Below, in pieces: positions 25,706-33,575 of a DNA stretch of 64,000 nucleotides (within the stretch, counting starts at the first letter, position 1; each line of letters opens with the position of its first letter). The DNA comes from Reyranella sp. GTDB taxonomy: Bacteria; Pseudomonadota; Alphaproteobacteria; Reyranellales; Reyranellaceae. Position numbers and translations under genes: made by a program. The notes under the pieces were generated by a model. It was not told the DNA's origin. It was given only the letters and a program-made list of their open reading frames with translations, and did not search any database. Location: positions 18,296 to 82,295 of the forward strand of contig NZ_SCVC01000003.1 in NCBI RefSeq assembly GCF_004297405.1, given 5' to 3'.

Positions 25706-26104
25706 TCAGTTCGTACGGATCCGCTCGGGATACAGGTCGTAGTTCTTCCCAGCGATCGTGATACGCACGGCCTTCATCTGCATCTTGGTTTTGTCCAGGT
25801 GACGATTGCCGAGGATGACAATCGCATCGCCTGGCTTGGCGGACGTCGCGGTGAACCCCGAGCGCTCCGTCTGGTTGGGATTGCCAAGGTCGATCTGCCA
25901 GAGGACGCCGTCGGCGGCAGTCACCTGCAGGGAAGGATGTGGCGGCGCCATCGAAATGGAGCGGATAGTACCCTTCAGCTCAGTCTGCGCATCTTCGGCC
26001 CACGACCAGCCGTGGTGAGCGGATGCCGGCTGGCTCGACCCGGCGAGGACAATACCCGCCGAAAGCAGGACCATGCGACGTCGGCTTAAGTAATTATCGG
26101 TCAT
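25706..26104 (-). CDS. DUF6152-type exported protein
   Basis: A 132-residue protein from ATG 26104; an ATG four codons earlier is possible. A twin-arginine-like signal (YLSRRRMVLLSAGIVLAG) ends ASAHHGWSWAE, leaving a mature N-terminal HHGW typical of DUF6152 proteins. The mature domain is a small beta barrel (TELKGTIRSISMAPPHPSLQ, VLWQIDLGNPNQTERSGF, PGDAIVILGNRHLDKTKMQM). The exposed His pair may bind metal. It is upstream of the DUF6644-like membrane gene. Such pairs recur in proteobacteria without a known function. Confidence 0.7.
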   Translation of the reverse strand: MTDNYLSRRRMVLLSAGIVLAGSSQPASAHHGWSWAEDAQTELKGTIRSISMAPPHPSLQVTAADGVLWQIDLGNPNQTERSGFTATSAKPGDAIVILGNRHLDKTKMQMKAVRITIAGKNYDLYPERIRTN

Positions 26105-26229
26105 CACAGCGGGCATCTTTTTCCTCCGTGGCGGAAATCCGTGTTCGTCCAGACCAGAGGCATCATAGCAACGACGATGATCGAGATGTTGTCACGACTT
26201 GTCGAGCAACAACCCCGTCGGCAGGCCCC

Positions 26230-27036
26230 TCAGCTGCGGGGGCGATGCTGACCAGCCATCGCGAACGAGATTGCGGCTGCGCGGTCGCGCAGATCTCCAC
26301 CGAGCGCCCTGACGTCGGCCTTGTTCATCTGCGCGCCGAAGCCAACGGCGCTGATCGCCATCAGCGGTTTGGCTCGCGCGTCGAGCACCACGGACGAAAC
26401 CGTAGTCACGCCCCTTACGTAATGACTCTGATCGACGGCGTAGCCGCGCTTACGCGTATCTTCGACCTCAGCCAGGTAGGTATCGAAAGCCAGGTCACCC
26501 TCCCAGCGCAGCTTGATGAAGCGCGAGCGCAACTCCGACGTGGTCAATCCCGAATGCGCAGCCATGCCCCGGCCTAGTGCAGCGATGTACATCGGCAGGC
26601 GTTGGCCGATGCTCATGTGGACCCGGATTGCAGCATCGTTATCGGCGCGATCGACCAGCACCACGCGCTCGCCGCTCATCACGTGCCACAGGGTGCAGGT
26701 CACGCGATGGTTTACGGCTATCTCACGCAAATGCGGCCGGACCATCGCGATGTAACTCGCCTGCTCCAGCGTCCCCTTGGCCAGCGCGAGCAGACCCAGT
26801 CCCACGGAGTAGGTCTTGGTGGTCTCGTCGAATACCGCGAGCCCTTCGTGCACCAGCGTCTTGAGGAGGTTGAAACAGGTGCTCGGATTGAGCGCTAGGT
26901 CCCGCGCGATCCGGCTGACTCCAACGGGAGCCTGCGCCGCCGCGAGGTAGCGCAGTACGGCGAGGCCACCGATCAGGGCACCAACGAGTTTCTCGGGCGC
27001 CGGCTTTTCACTTGGCATGGCAATCGTTCGTGACAT
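26230..27036 (-). CDS. IclR family transcriptional regulator
   Basis: About 268 residues; starts at 27087, 27036 and 27018 are all possible and no clear ribosome site decides. The N-terminal winged HTH (GLAVLRYLAAAQAPVGVSRI, LNPSTCFNLLKTL) is followed by the IclR effector GAF-like domain (VTCTLWHVMSGERVVLVDRA, LPMYIAALGRGMAA, KRGYAVDQSHYVRGVTTVSS). It probably regulates the neighbouring Bug-type binding protein and acyl-CoA dehydrogenase genes, which share a 15-bp motif upstream. The ligand is likely the transported carboxylate or its CoA product. Confidence 0.88.
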   Translation of the reverse strand: MSRTIAMPSEKPAPEKLVGALIGGLAVLRYLAAAQAPVGVSRIARDLALNPSTCFNLLKTLVHEGLAVFDETTKTYSVGLGLLALAKGTLEQASYIAMVRPHLREIAVNHRVTCTLWHVMSGERVVLVDRADNDAAIRVHMSIGQRLPMYIAALGRGMAAHSGLTTSELRSRFIKLRWEGDLAFDTYLAEVEDTRKRGYAVDQSHYVRGVTTVSSVVLDARAKPLMAISAVGFGAQMNKADVRALGGDLRDRAAAISFAMAGQHRPRS

Positions 27037-27247
27037 CCAGAGTGTCGCGCAGCATTTCGGGCAATGGTTGGCCACATTATTCTGCATCGGAAATGATCGC
27101 CATCCCTCCGAATGCAGAGCTGAACGATGTCGGCGTCACTATCGCCGGGCCAGACCATCGACGGGCTTGCCGGTCAGCCGAGCCCGGCGAGCTTGATTGC
27201 CGACGGATCGAGAAGATCCACCGGCAATCAGCGTGCCATGCCCCTCC

Positions 27248-28222
27248 TCACTCGACCTTGAGATTGAGGTCCTTCACGATGGTCTTCCACACCTGGAGCT
27301 GATCCTTCTGATACTGCACCACCTGCTGGCGCGTCGACGGCGTCGGCATCAAACTGCTTTGCAGCAGCTTCGTCTTGATCGACTCCGTTTCGAGGACCTT
27401 GACCACCTCCTTGTTCAAGCGATCGAGGATCTCGTCGGGCGTGCCGGCCGGCGCGACAAGGGCCCACCAGCCATCCATGTTCGGCGGAGTCGGCAGGCCG
27501 CTCTCCGCGAAGGTCGGCACGTCAGGCAGCATCGGATAGCGTTGAGCTGACGGCACCCCGACCGGCCGGATCTTGCCAGCCCGGATCATGCTCAACGAAG
27601 CGGGCACATCGGCCACCATGACTTGCACGTGTCCACTGACCACATCGGCCAGCGCCGGTGGCGTCGACTTGTAGGGCACGTGCGTCATGTCGAGCTTATG
27701 GGCATTCTTGATGTAACCACCGTAGGCGATGCCACCCGTGTTACCGCTCGCGTAATTGTACTTTCCCGGATTGGCCTTGATCAGATTGATCAGCTCGGGT
27801 GCAGTCTTGGCATTGACGTCGTTGTTGACGAGCCAGACGTAGTTGACCGACGCGACCAGCGTGACATAGCTCAGATCCTTGGCCGGATCGTAGCGGACCC
27901 CGCTGGTCAGGCCGGCAGGACTCGCGGCAAGGCCGGAATTGGTCAGGAGCCCAAGCGTGTATCCGTCTGGTGCTGCTGCCACGACCATCTCGGTGCCCAG
28001 TGTCGTGTTGTTCCCGGGCTTGTTCTCTATGATGATCGGTTGGCCCAATGCCTGAGACAGCGGTTCGGAGAGGATACGTGCGAGGATGTCGCTTCCGGAA
28101 CCGGCCGCGAAAGGCACGATGAGCTTGATCGGCTTGTTCGGATAGGGTTGCGCCGTGACGGGTACGGCAGCCATGAGGCCCGCAGCGGCAGCGAGGCCAG
28201 CGAACCAGTGAGCAATTTTCAT
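27248..28222 (-). CDS. Bug/TctC-type tripartite tricarboxylate binding protein
   Basis: A 324-residue exported protein from ATG 28222 after GGAGGAAA. The Sec signal ends AVPVTAQ. Bug-family blocks follow: YPNKPIKLIVPFAAGSGSDI, NKPGNNTTLGTEMVVAAAPD, HVPYKSTPPALADVVSGHVQ, and WWALVAPAGTPDEI. These proteins bind carboxylates such as tricarboxylates, nicotinate or aromatic acids in the periplasm. No tctA/tctB membrane genes lie nearby, as is common for scattered Bug proteins. Shared upstream motifs tie it to the acyl-CoA dehydrogenase at 28416 and the IclR gene. Confidence 0.88.
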   Translation of the reverse strand: MKIAHWFAGLAAAAGLMAAVPVTAQPYPNKPIKLIVPFAAGSGSDILARILSEPLSQALGQPIIIENKPGNNTTLGTEMVVAAAPDGYTLGLLTNSGLAASPAGLTSGVRYDPAKDLSYVTLVASVNYVWLVNNDVNAKTAPELINLIKANPGKYNYASGNTGGIAYGGYIKNAHKLDMTHVPYKSTPPALADVVSGHVQVMVADVPASLSMIRAGKIRPVGVPSAQRYPMLPDVPTFAESGLPTPPNMDGWWALVAPAGTPDEILDRLNKEVVKVLETESIKTKLLQSSLMPTPSTRQQVVQYQKDQLQVWKTIVKDLNLKVE

Positions 28223-28285
28223 GGGGTTTCCTCCTTTTATGTCTTTTCTGTCTTGATGCTTTTTTGTATCGAGATGCGACAGCAA

Positions 28286-28321
28286 ATTCTCTTCTAAGAG
28301 AATACTATTCTCAATAGTGAA
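28286..28321. promoter_or_regulatory. Candidate IclR operator cluster
   Basis: ATTCTC-TTCTAA-GAGAAT (28286-28303) is a perfect 6-6-6 inverted repeat, and ATTCTCAATAGTGAA (28307-28321) follows three bases later. The second motif recurs exactly at 29571-29585 before the acyl-CoA dehydrogenase gene. Position upstream of the Bug-type gene and near an IclR gene suggests a shared operator. Confidence 0.5.
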
Positions 28322-28415
28322 CTCGATTGGTTGGCAAGCCACTCCGGCACCGGCCAGTAGCAGCTCACAAGTCGGTCATCTCGTTTCTTTGATTTCGTGA
28401 AGGACACTCGATCTC

Positions 28416-29558
28416 TCAGGGCTTGAAGCCGAGTTCGCGCACGATGATGTTCTTCTGGATTTCGCTGGTGCCTTCACCGATCACGTAGACCAGTGCGTCA
28501 CGGTGAATACGGCCTACCGGATACTCGCGCATGATCCCGGCGCCACCGTGAATGCGGATCGCCTGTTCACTGACAGCCACCGCGGTCTCGCTCGCGATCA
28601 GCTTGACCCGCGCGGCGGTCGCTGCGTCCAGCGTATTCTGGTCGACACGCCAGGCGCCGTAATAGACGAGCCATTTGGCCGCCTCGATCTGGGCCGACAT
28701 CTCTGCGAGTTTGTGACCGATCGCCTGGTAGTCACCGATGCGCCTGCCCGCGACCACGCGATCCTGAGCATAGGCCGTGGCCGCATCGAAGGCCGCGCGC
28801 GCCATACCGAGGGCATTGGCGGCAACACCGACACGGTTCTCGCTCAGCGACTCCAGGATCACCGGATAGGTCCCCAGGCGACCGCCAAGAACGCAATCGT
28901 CGGGCACGAACACATCCTCGATATGGATCAGGCCGGTTTCGGACGCGCGAATGCCCTCCTTCTTCAGCTTGTCGATGTTCATGCCCTTGGCTGGCAGCTC
29001 GACGATGAACAGGCTGATGGCGTCGCCCCTGAGTTCGGGGGCGGTGCGGGCTGCAACGAGCAGGAAATCCGCGATCGGCGCGTTGGTGATGTAGAGCTTG
29101 CTGCCGTTGAGCTTCCAGCCGCCGGCGGTACGTTCGGCGCGGGTCTTGAGCGCGCGGATGTTCGAGCCGCCGTCGGGTTCACTGAGCGCAAAACCGGCGA
29201 TCTTCTTCCCCGCCACAGCGGGCCGAAAGAAGCGCTCGCGCTGCTCTTCAGTGCCGATCTTCCAGATCGGCCAGATGCCGAGGTGGCTATGCGCTGACCA
29301 GCTCGACGCGAATCCCTGGCTCATGTAGCTCAGTTCCTCGCGCACGATGCAGTCGCTGATCTTGTCGAGCCCACTGCCGCCGTCGCTTTCGGGATAGCGG
29401 ACGCCCAGAAGCCCAAGCTCACCCCAGCGCGCGAACACCTCGCGTGGCAAAACTTCGCTCTCTTCCGCGGCGACGACCAGTCGCTGGTGCTCCGACTGAC
29501 ACAGGCGCCTGACCGTGTCGCGCACGGCGACCTGCTGTTCTGAGAAGGAGAAATCCAT
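28416..29558 (-). CDS. Acyl-CoA dehydrogenase
   Basis: A 380-residue enzyme from ATG 29558 with GAAGGAG upstream. MDFSFSEQQVAVRDTVRRL, FALSEPDGGSNIRALKTRAE (FAD and substrate loop), WKLNGSKLYITNA and the C-terminal IRIHGGAGIMREYPVGRIHRD with GEGTSEIQKNIIVREL are classic. The Glu in GEGTSEIQ is the expected catalytic base. Chain specificity is open. With the Bug-type binding protein and IclR regulator it probably handles a carboxylate taken up and activated to its CoA ester, but no CoA ligase or transferase is adjacent. Confidence 0.88.
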   Translation of the reverse strand: MDFSFSEQQVAVRDTVRRLCQSEHQRLVVAAEESEVLPREVFARWGELGLLGVRYPESDGGSGLDKISDCIVREELSYMSQGFASSWSAHSHLGIWPIWKIGTEEQRERFFRPAVAGKKIAGFALSEPDGGSNIRALKTRAERTAGGWKLNGSKLYITNAPIADFLLVAARTAPELRGDAISLFIVELPAKGMNIDKLKKEGIRASETGLIHIEDVFVPDDCVLGGRLGTYPVILESLSENRVGVAANALGMARAAFDAATAYAQDRVVAGRRIGDYQAIGHKLAEMSAQIEAAKWLVYYGAWRVDQNTLDAATAARVKLIASETAVAVSEQAIRIHGGAGIMREYPVGRIHRDALVYVIGEGTSEIQKNIIVRELGFKP

Positions 29559-29570
29559 AAGCCAACAGCC

Positions 29571-29585
29571 ATTCTCAATAGTGAA
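29571..29585. promoter_or_regulatory. Second copy of ATTCTCAATAGTGAA motif
   Basis: The 15 bases are identical to 28307-28321 and lie 13 bp before the acyl-CoA dehydrogenase start, in the same orientation relative to the gene. AGTGAATTCACT (29580-29591), a perfect 12-bp palindrome, overlaps it. Likely the binding site that co-regulates this gene with the Bug-type gene. Confidence 0.5.
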
Positions 29586-29712
29586 TTCACTTCTGCTGGA
29601 AAAAAGTGCCCGTATCCAAAATGGAGGTCAACGGATCAAGCCGGAGATCACTGAAAAATCCGCACGTTGTACCGCCCGTCGGCACGCCGGTCCGGCCGTC
29701 ATCCATTCTCGC

Positions 29713-29726
29713 TTGCGCTGGATCAA
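29713..29726. promoter_or_regulatory. Possible FixK-type box before the 29762 operon
   Basis: TTGC-GCTGGA-TCAA fits the relaxed FixK2 pattern TTG(A/C)-N6-(T/G)CAA. Its centre is about 42 bp before the ATG at 29762, the class II activator distance to a start that would then be leaderless. The match is weaker than the boxes at 35809 and 37448. Confidence 0.4.
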
Positions 29727-29761
29727 GGCACCGGATCTCCCGAGACGCTACGGCTCGCCAC

Positions 29762-29971
29762 ATGCAGACCTTCGTCTTCCGCTGTCCCAGCACGGGCTAC
29801 AACGTCCAGGGAAGCTTCGAGGAGGCTAACTCGCCGCTGCCAACCTATGTCGGGCAGCACTGCTTGGCGTGCCGCCGCCTGCATATCGTCGATCCGCGCA
29901 ACGGCCGGCTTCTGGCTGACCGGCAGCTGACGACAGCAAACCTGCCACGACATATCGAGGAACTGAGATGA
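29762..29971 (+). CDS. Small Cys-containing protein (zinc-ribbon-like)
   Basis: A 69-residue protein starting MQTFVFRCPSTGYNVQG, with a second Cys pair in QHCLACRRLHIVDPRNG. The spacing C8...C(x2)C plus His could hold a zinc or simply be a redox pair; the first half has only one Cys, so a full four-Cys ribbon is absent. Similar short proteins are common in Rhizobiales genomes without known role. Its stop overlaps the next ATG (ATGA), implying translational coupling to the translational-machinery-family gene. A FixK-like box lies upstream. Confidence 0.6.
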   Translation: MQTFVFRCPSTGYNVQGSFEEANSPLPTYVGQHCLACRRLHIVDPRNGRLLADRQLTTANLPRHIEELR

Positions 29972-30369
29972 CCCATAGCCATGCCATTGTCTGGATGGAT
30001 ACCAGGGAAGCCCGGATCTTCCGCTTCAATGCCGCCGAAGTCGAGCAGGACACCATCAAGGCGCACAATCCGTTTCGGCAGGTTCATCACAAGGCTGGCG
30101 TCATGGGCTCAGGCCACATGGCGCTCGATCTGAGTTTTATGGATCACATCATCGATGCTCTGCGTGGCACCACAGAGTGGCTCCTGGTTGGCCCGGCGCA
30201 GGCCAAGCTCGAGCTGGTTCGTCATGTCGAGAAGACAATGCCGTGGGTTCACGCCAAACTCGTGAGCGTCGAGGCAATGGATCATCCGACCGATGGGGAA
30301 CTGCTCAGCCAGGCGCGTCGTGCCTTCAAGGCCATCGACCGGATGCGACCCAACACAGCCGTTGGATGA
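29968..30369 (+). CDS. Translational machinery protein family (eRF1-domain-like)
   Basis: A 133-residue protein. The start THSHAIVWMDTREARIFRF and later WLLVGPAQAKLELVRHVEK and AKLVSVEAMDHPTDGELL resemble the short bacterial proteins annotated as translational machinery protein, related to the eRF1 domain 2 or host-attachment fold. VWMD...EARIF on the first strand and the VGP...K loop are the fold's hallmarks. GAGGAACTGAG precedes the ATG. The family is thought to act on stalled or hibernating ribosomes, but evidence is thin. Nearness to fixK and the FixK-like box suggest low-oxygen induction. Confidence 0.65.
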   Translation: MTHSHAIVWMDTREARIFRFNAAEVEQDTIKAHNPFRQVHHKAGVMGSGHMALDLSFMDHIIDALRGTTEWLLVGPAQAKLELVRHVEKTMPWVHAKLVSVEAMDHPTDGELLSQARRAFKAIDRMRPNTAVG

Positions 30370-30384
30370 GTGCCTTCTTGATAT

Positions 30385-31041
30385 CTACGAGACGTTGAGC
30401 TGCCGTAGCGCGTGCAGATTACAGAGTTCGATCCATCGGCTGGCGGCAGGTAACCGGATCAGGCTGTCACGCGTGAACTGGCTGAGCGTCCGCGATACCG
30501 TTTCGATGGTCAGGCCGAGATAGTCGGCAATATCGGAGCGCGACATGGGCAATTCGAACGGGCCCTCGCCGTCGAGCATACGATCGGCCATATCGAGAAG
30601 GAAGGCAGCGACCTTTTCCTGTGCCGTCTTGCGTCCGAGCAGCAGCATGTGCTCCTGCGCGCGATCGAGACTGCGAATTGCCGACGCGAGAACCTCTTCG
30701 CGCAATGCCTCACTATCGTGAGCCGACAGCTCCAGACATGTCCGGCGAAAGGCCAGAACCGTGGCGCCAGCCAGTGCTTCCGCCGTGAACCGATGCACCT
30801 CACCGGCCTCCAACCCGAAAATCTCGCCAGCGAGATGGAAGGCGCCGATCTGCCGCCGGCCATCACTCAGCAACTTGCTGGTCCGTATGGCGCCCGTCAT
30901 GACTTTGTAAAACCAGTCGGCAGCGTCGCCCTCGGCAAACAGCTCCTCACCCTTTCTCAATACCTCCAGCACCCCGGCCGACGCAGCGCCCCTCACGACG
31001 AGAGGGGTGGGCATCCGGATAACGTTCGCGAGGGTCTGCAT
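30385..31041 (-). CDS. fixK: FixK-type Crp/Fnr family regulator
   Basis: A 218-residue protein from ATG 31041 after GGGAGAT. A cyclic-nucleotide-like beta roll (LRKGEELFAEGDAADWFYKV, GRRQIGAFHLAGEIFGLEAG) is followed by a long dimer helix and the Crp HTH (MSRSDIADYLGLTIETVSRT). The N-terminus lacks the Cys cluster used by Fnr to hold an iron-sulfur centre, so it fits FixK: a target of FixJ rather than a direct oxygen sensor. E-xx-SR in the recognition helix matches proteins reading TTGA...TCAA. It lies next to fixJ and fixL, convergent with the gene pair at 29.8 kb. Confidence 0.85.
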   Translation of the reverse strand: MQTLANVIRMPTPLVVRGAASAGVLEVLRKGEELFAEGDAADWFYKVMTGAIRTSKLLSDGRRQIGAFHLAGEIFGLEAGEVHRFTAEALAGATVLAFRRTCLELSAHDSEALREEVLASAIRSLDRAQEHMLLLGRKTAQEKVAAFLLDMADRMLDGEGPFELPMSRSDIADYLGLTIETVSRTLSQFTRDSLIRLPAASRWIELCNLHALRQLNVS

Positions 31042-31136
31042 CGGTATCTCCCGGGCTTTGAGCTGGAAGCGCTGTCGATGCAGATCGATATCCCTCCTGC
31101 CGGCGGGCAACTATTCAGGTCTTGATCTAAGGGATT

Positions 31137-31742
31137 CTACGTAGCCGCAAGCACCATTCGGACGAGCTCGGAAAGGCTGTCGGCCTGCATTTTCGTCATC
31201 ACGTTTGCCCGGTGAACTTCCACGGTACGTGCACTGATGCCGAGATCGTAAGCGATCACCTTGTTGGCCTTACCTGCGATAAGCCCCTGCAGAACTTCGC
31301 GCTCGCGCGCCGACAGCGCCGCAAGGCGGCTCTGCACGGCCGCCAACCGCGCCTGGCGCTCGCTGTCGGTGGCATGCCGAGCCAGCGCCGTCCGGACTGC
31401 CGACAAGAGTGCTTCGTCGTCGAACGGCTTCTCGATGAAATCGACGGCACCGGCTTTCATCGCCGTCACAGCAAGCGATATATCGCCATGCCCGGTCATG
31501 ATGATCACAGGAAATCCTGCCTTCAGCTCGTTGAGGCGGCGCTGAAGTTCCAGCCCGTCCATTTCGGGCATGCGAATGTCGGTAACGACGCAGCCATCCT
31601 GCGCGTCGGGAAGTGCCTTCAAGAAAGCCAGCGCGGAGTCGTGTACCCGGACGGCGTGCCCTTCCGTACTGAGCAGAAAGGCCAACGATTGACGAACGTC
31701 GGCGTCGTCATCGATGACGTGCACAACCTGGCTAGCGGCCAT
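31137..31742 (-). CDS. fixJ: FixJ-type response regulator
   Basis: A 201-residue regulator from ATG 31742, overlapping the end of fixL by 11 bp. Receiver domain: VVHVIDDDADVRQSLAFLL, phospho-acceptor Asp55 in CVVTDIRMPEMDG, and conserved Lys in FIEKPFDD. LuxR-type output HTH: LSAREREVLQGLIAGKANKV, YDLGISARTVEVHRANVM. Phosphorylated by FixL when oxygen falls, it should activate fixK and possibly other promoters. It lies 95 bp before fixK on the same strand. Confidence 0.9.
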   Translation of the reverse strand: MAASQVVHVIDDDADVRQSLAFLLSTEGHAVRVHDSALAFLKALPDAQDGCVVTDIRMPEMDGLELQRRLNELKAGFPVIIMTGHGDISLAVTAMKAGAVDFIEKPFDDEALLSAVRTALARHATDSERQARLAAVQSRLAALSAREREVLQGLIAGKANKVIAYDLGISARTVEVHRANVMTKMQADSLSELVRMVLAAT

Positions 31743-33285
31743 GACCTGCCTCTTGCCGTCCAAGGCCACGCAACGTGAAGCGAAAGACGGTGCCGCCGCC
31801 GGCACGCGCCTCTACCCAGATTTTTCCGCCGTGTGCTTCGACGATCGTACGGCAGATCGAGAGCCCCAGCCCCATGCCCTTGCGTTTGGTTGTCATAAAT
31901 GGCTGGAAGAGATGGTGAGCGATCTCAGGAGCGAGACCGCCGCCTGTGTCGGCGACACTCACCTCGACCGTATCGTCTGATCCGATCGCGGTCGCAATAT
32001 CCAGCGTGCGCGGCGGTTCGCTGTCGGCCATGACCTCGATGGCATTTCGGATCAGGTTCACGAGGACCTGCTGGATCTGGATGCGGTCCGCCAGAACCTG
32101 GTCTGCTCGAGGGTCGAGCCGGAAACGCACCTCGACACCGGCTTCCTTGATGCCGACCAGTGCCAGCGTGCTCGCATCCTCGATCAGCTTGGGCAGGCTC
32201 TCGATCCGGCGCTCGCTCTCACCGCGCGACACGAACTCGCGCAGGCGACGGATGATCTGGCCGGCACGCAACGCCTGCTCAGCGGCCTTTCCGACAGCGT
32301 CGCGCAGCTGAGGCACCGGTTCCCCGTCAAGGCGATCGATCAGGCGCTGCGAGCCCTTCAGATAATTGCTGATTGCGGTCAAAGGCTGATTGATTTCGTG
32401 CGCCAGAGTCGAGGCCATCTCCCCGAGCGCCGTGTAGCGCGACATGTGCGTGACTTCGGACTGCAGCTCCTTGAGGCGGCTTTCCGTCATCTGCTGATCT
32501 GTGAGATCTCGGATGAAACCGGTAAAGTGGTGCCGTTCACCGGCTTGCAGTTCACCGACCGTAAGATGCATGGGAAAGGTAGTGCCGTCCTTGCGCTGGC
32601 CGACGACGATGCGACCAATACCGATGATGCGCCGCTCGCGGGTCGACAGATAGCGTTCGATATAAGCGTCGTGCTGCTCGCGATAGGGCGATGGCATCAG
32701 CATGCTGATGTTTTGCCCAACGACTTCGCTGGTGCTGAAGCCGAACAATCGCTCCGCCGTCGTGCTGAGCGACTCGATCCGCCCCCGCTCATCGATGATG
32801 ATCATGGCGTCTGGCACGGTCTGCAGAACCGACCTCAGCCGGGCCTCCGCTGCTTCCAGGGCCTGAGCCAGATGAGTGCGACCGGCCTCACCGGGAAGCG
32901 CCGCACCATGCAGCAACCACATCACCGTGCCGTCGGACGCCAGCACAGGGCTGCTGACGGCTTCGGCAAGCGACAAGCCCGCGACGCTTCCGGTTGTCGA
33001 TTGCGCCAGCAGTCGGCCGGGCCTGTCGTTGCGATGCGGACGGTGTGTCTCGCGCGCTGCTTCGAGGGATGACTTGAGAATATCCAGCCCTGGGCCCGGT
33101 GCGAAGACCTCGTCGAGCGTCCGATCGACCAGCGCCGAGCGCCCGAGCCCCAGCGCAGCGCAATAGCCGTCGCTTGCCGTGATGATACGCAGATCCGGCC
33201 TCAAGAGCAGCTGCGCGTGAGCCGACGCTGCAACGACGGCGGCAACTTCCTCCGACGACGTCGCGAAATGGGAGGACTGACTCAT
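31732..33285 (-). CDS. fixL: FixL-type heme PAS oxygen-sensor histidine kinase
   Basis: A 517-residue kinase from ATG 33285. Two PAS regions are seen: residues 25-130 and the heme PAS at about 145-265, where REQHDAYIERYLSTRERRI places the proximal heme ligand at His205 and IIGIGRIVVGQRKDGTTFPM follows as in Bradyrhizobium FixL. The kinase has His296 in STLAHEINQPLTAI, then N box (NLIRNAIEVM), G1 (VADTGGGLAPE) and G2 (KGMGLGLSICRTIVEAHGG). There is no membrane anchor, so it is a soluble sensor. Oxygen leaving the heme switches the kinase on. Regulator fixJ overlaps its end. Confidence 0.92.
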   Translation of the reverse strand: MSQSSHFATSSEEVAAVVAASAHAQLLLRPDLRIITASDGYCAALGLGRSALVDRTLDEVFAPGPGLDILKSSLEAARETHRPHRNDRPGRLLAQSTTGSVAGLSLAEAVSSPVLASDGTVMWLLHGAALPGEAGRTHLAQALEAAEARLRSVLQTVPDAMIIIDERGRIESLSTTAERLFGFSTSEVVGQNISMLMPSPYREQHDAYIERYLSTRERRIIGIGRIVVGQRKDGTTFPMHLTVGELQAGERHHFTGFIRDLTDQQMTESRLKELQSEVTHMSRYTALGEMASTLAHEINQPLTAISNYLKGSQRLIDRLDGEPVPQLRDAVGKAAEQALRAGQIIRRLREFVSRGESERRIESLPKLIEDASTLALVGIKEAGVEVRFRLDPRADQVLADRIQIQQVLVNLIRNAIEVMADSEPPRTLDIATAIGSDDTVEVSVADTGGGLAPEIAHHLFQPFMTTKRKGMGLGLSICRTIVEAHGGKIWVEARAGGGTVFRFTLRGLGRQEAGHGR

Positions 33286-33344
33286 CGATGCAATGCCTTT
33301 CCAAGCCACGATAGCATGGCCGGCGGCAACACGGACAAGCCGCT

Positions 33345-33560
33345 TCAAGGCCTGATGAAAGCAAGGGGGCTGGCTTCATCGAGGTTGTCGGCGGCGGCCG
33401 TCAGCTCTGCCGCAATGTCGTCGTTCGGACGGCTGCGCTGGAAGATCCGTATCGCCTCCGACAGGAGGCACCGTGCGACGACGTCGTCGGAGATTCCTTT
33501 GCTGCCAGCCTCGGCAAGCGCCGCCTCGACATGCCCAGCGACCAGCTGATGTGTGCTCAT
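33345..33560 (-). CDS. Hypothetical small helical protein between hemN and fixL
   Basis: A 71-residue acidic protein starting at ATG 33560 after GGAAGGG. It is helical throughout (HVEAALAEAGSKGISDDVVA, AIRIFQRSRPNDDIAAELTA), without signal, membrane helix or cysteine. Its gene lies 15 bp after hemN and 59 bp before fixL, all on one strand, so it may be transcribed with both. The size and composition suggest a partner or stability factor, but I do not recognise the family. Confidence 0.55.
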   Translation of the reverse strand: MSTHQLVAGHVEAALAEAGSKGISDDVVARCLLSEAIRIFQRSRPNDDIAAELTAAADNLDEASPLAFIRP

Positions 33561-33575
33561 GACCAAACCCTTCCT

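Noticed and set aside
31120..31136. TTGATCTAAGGGATTC as a FixK box near fixK
   Set aside because: The second half does not match TCAA and the spacing is wrong.
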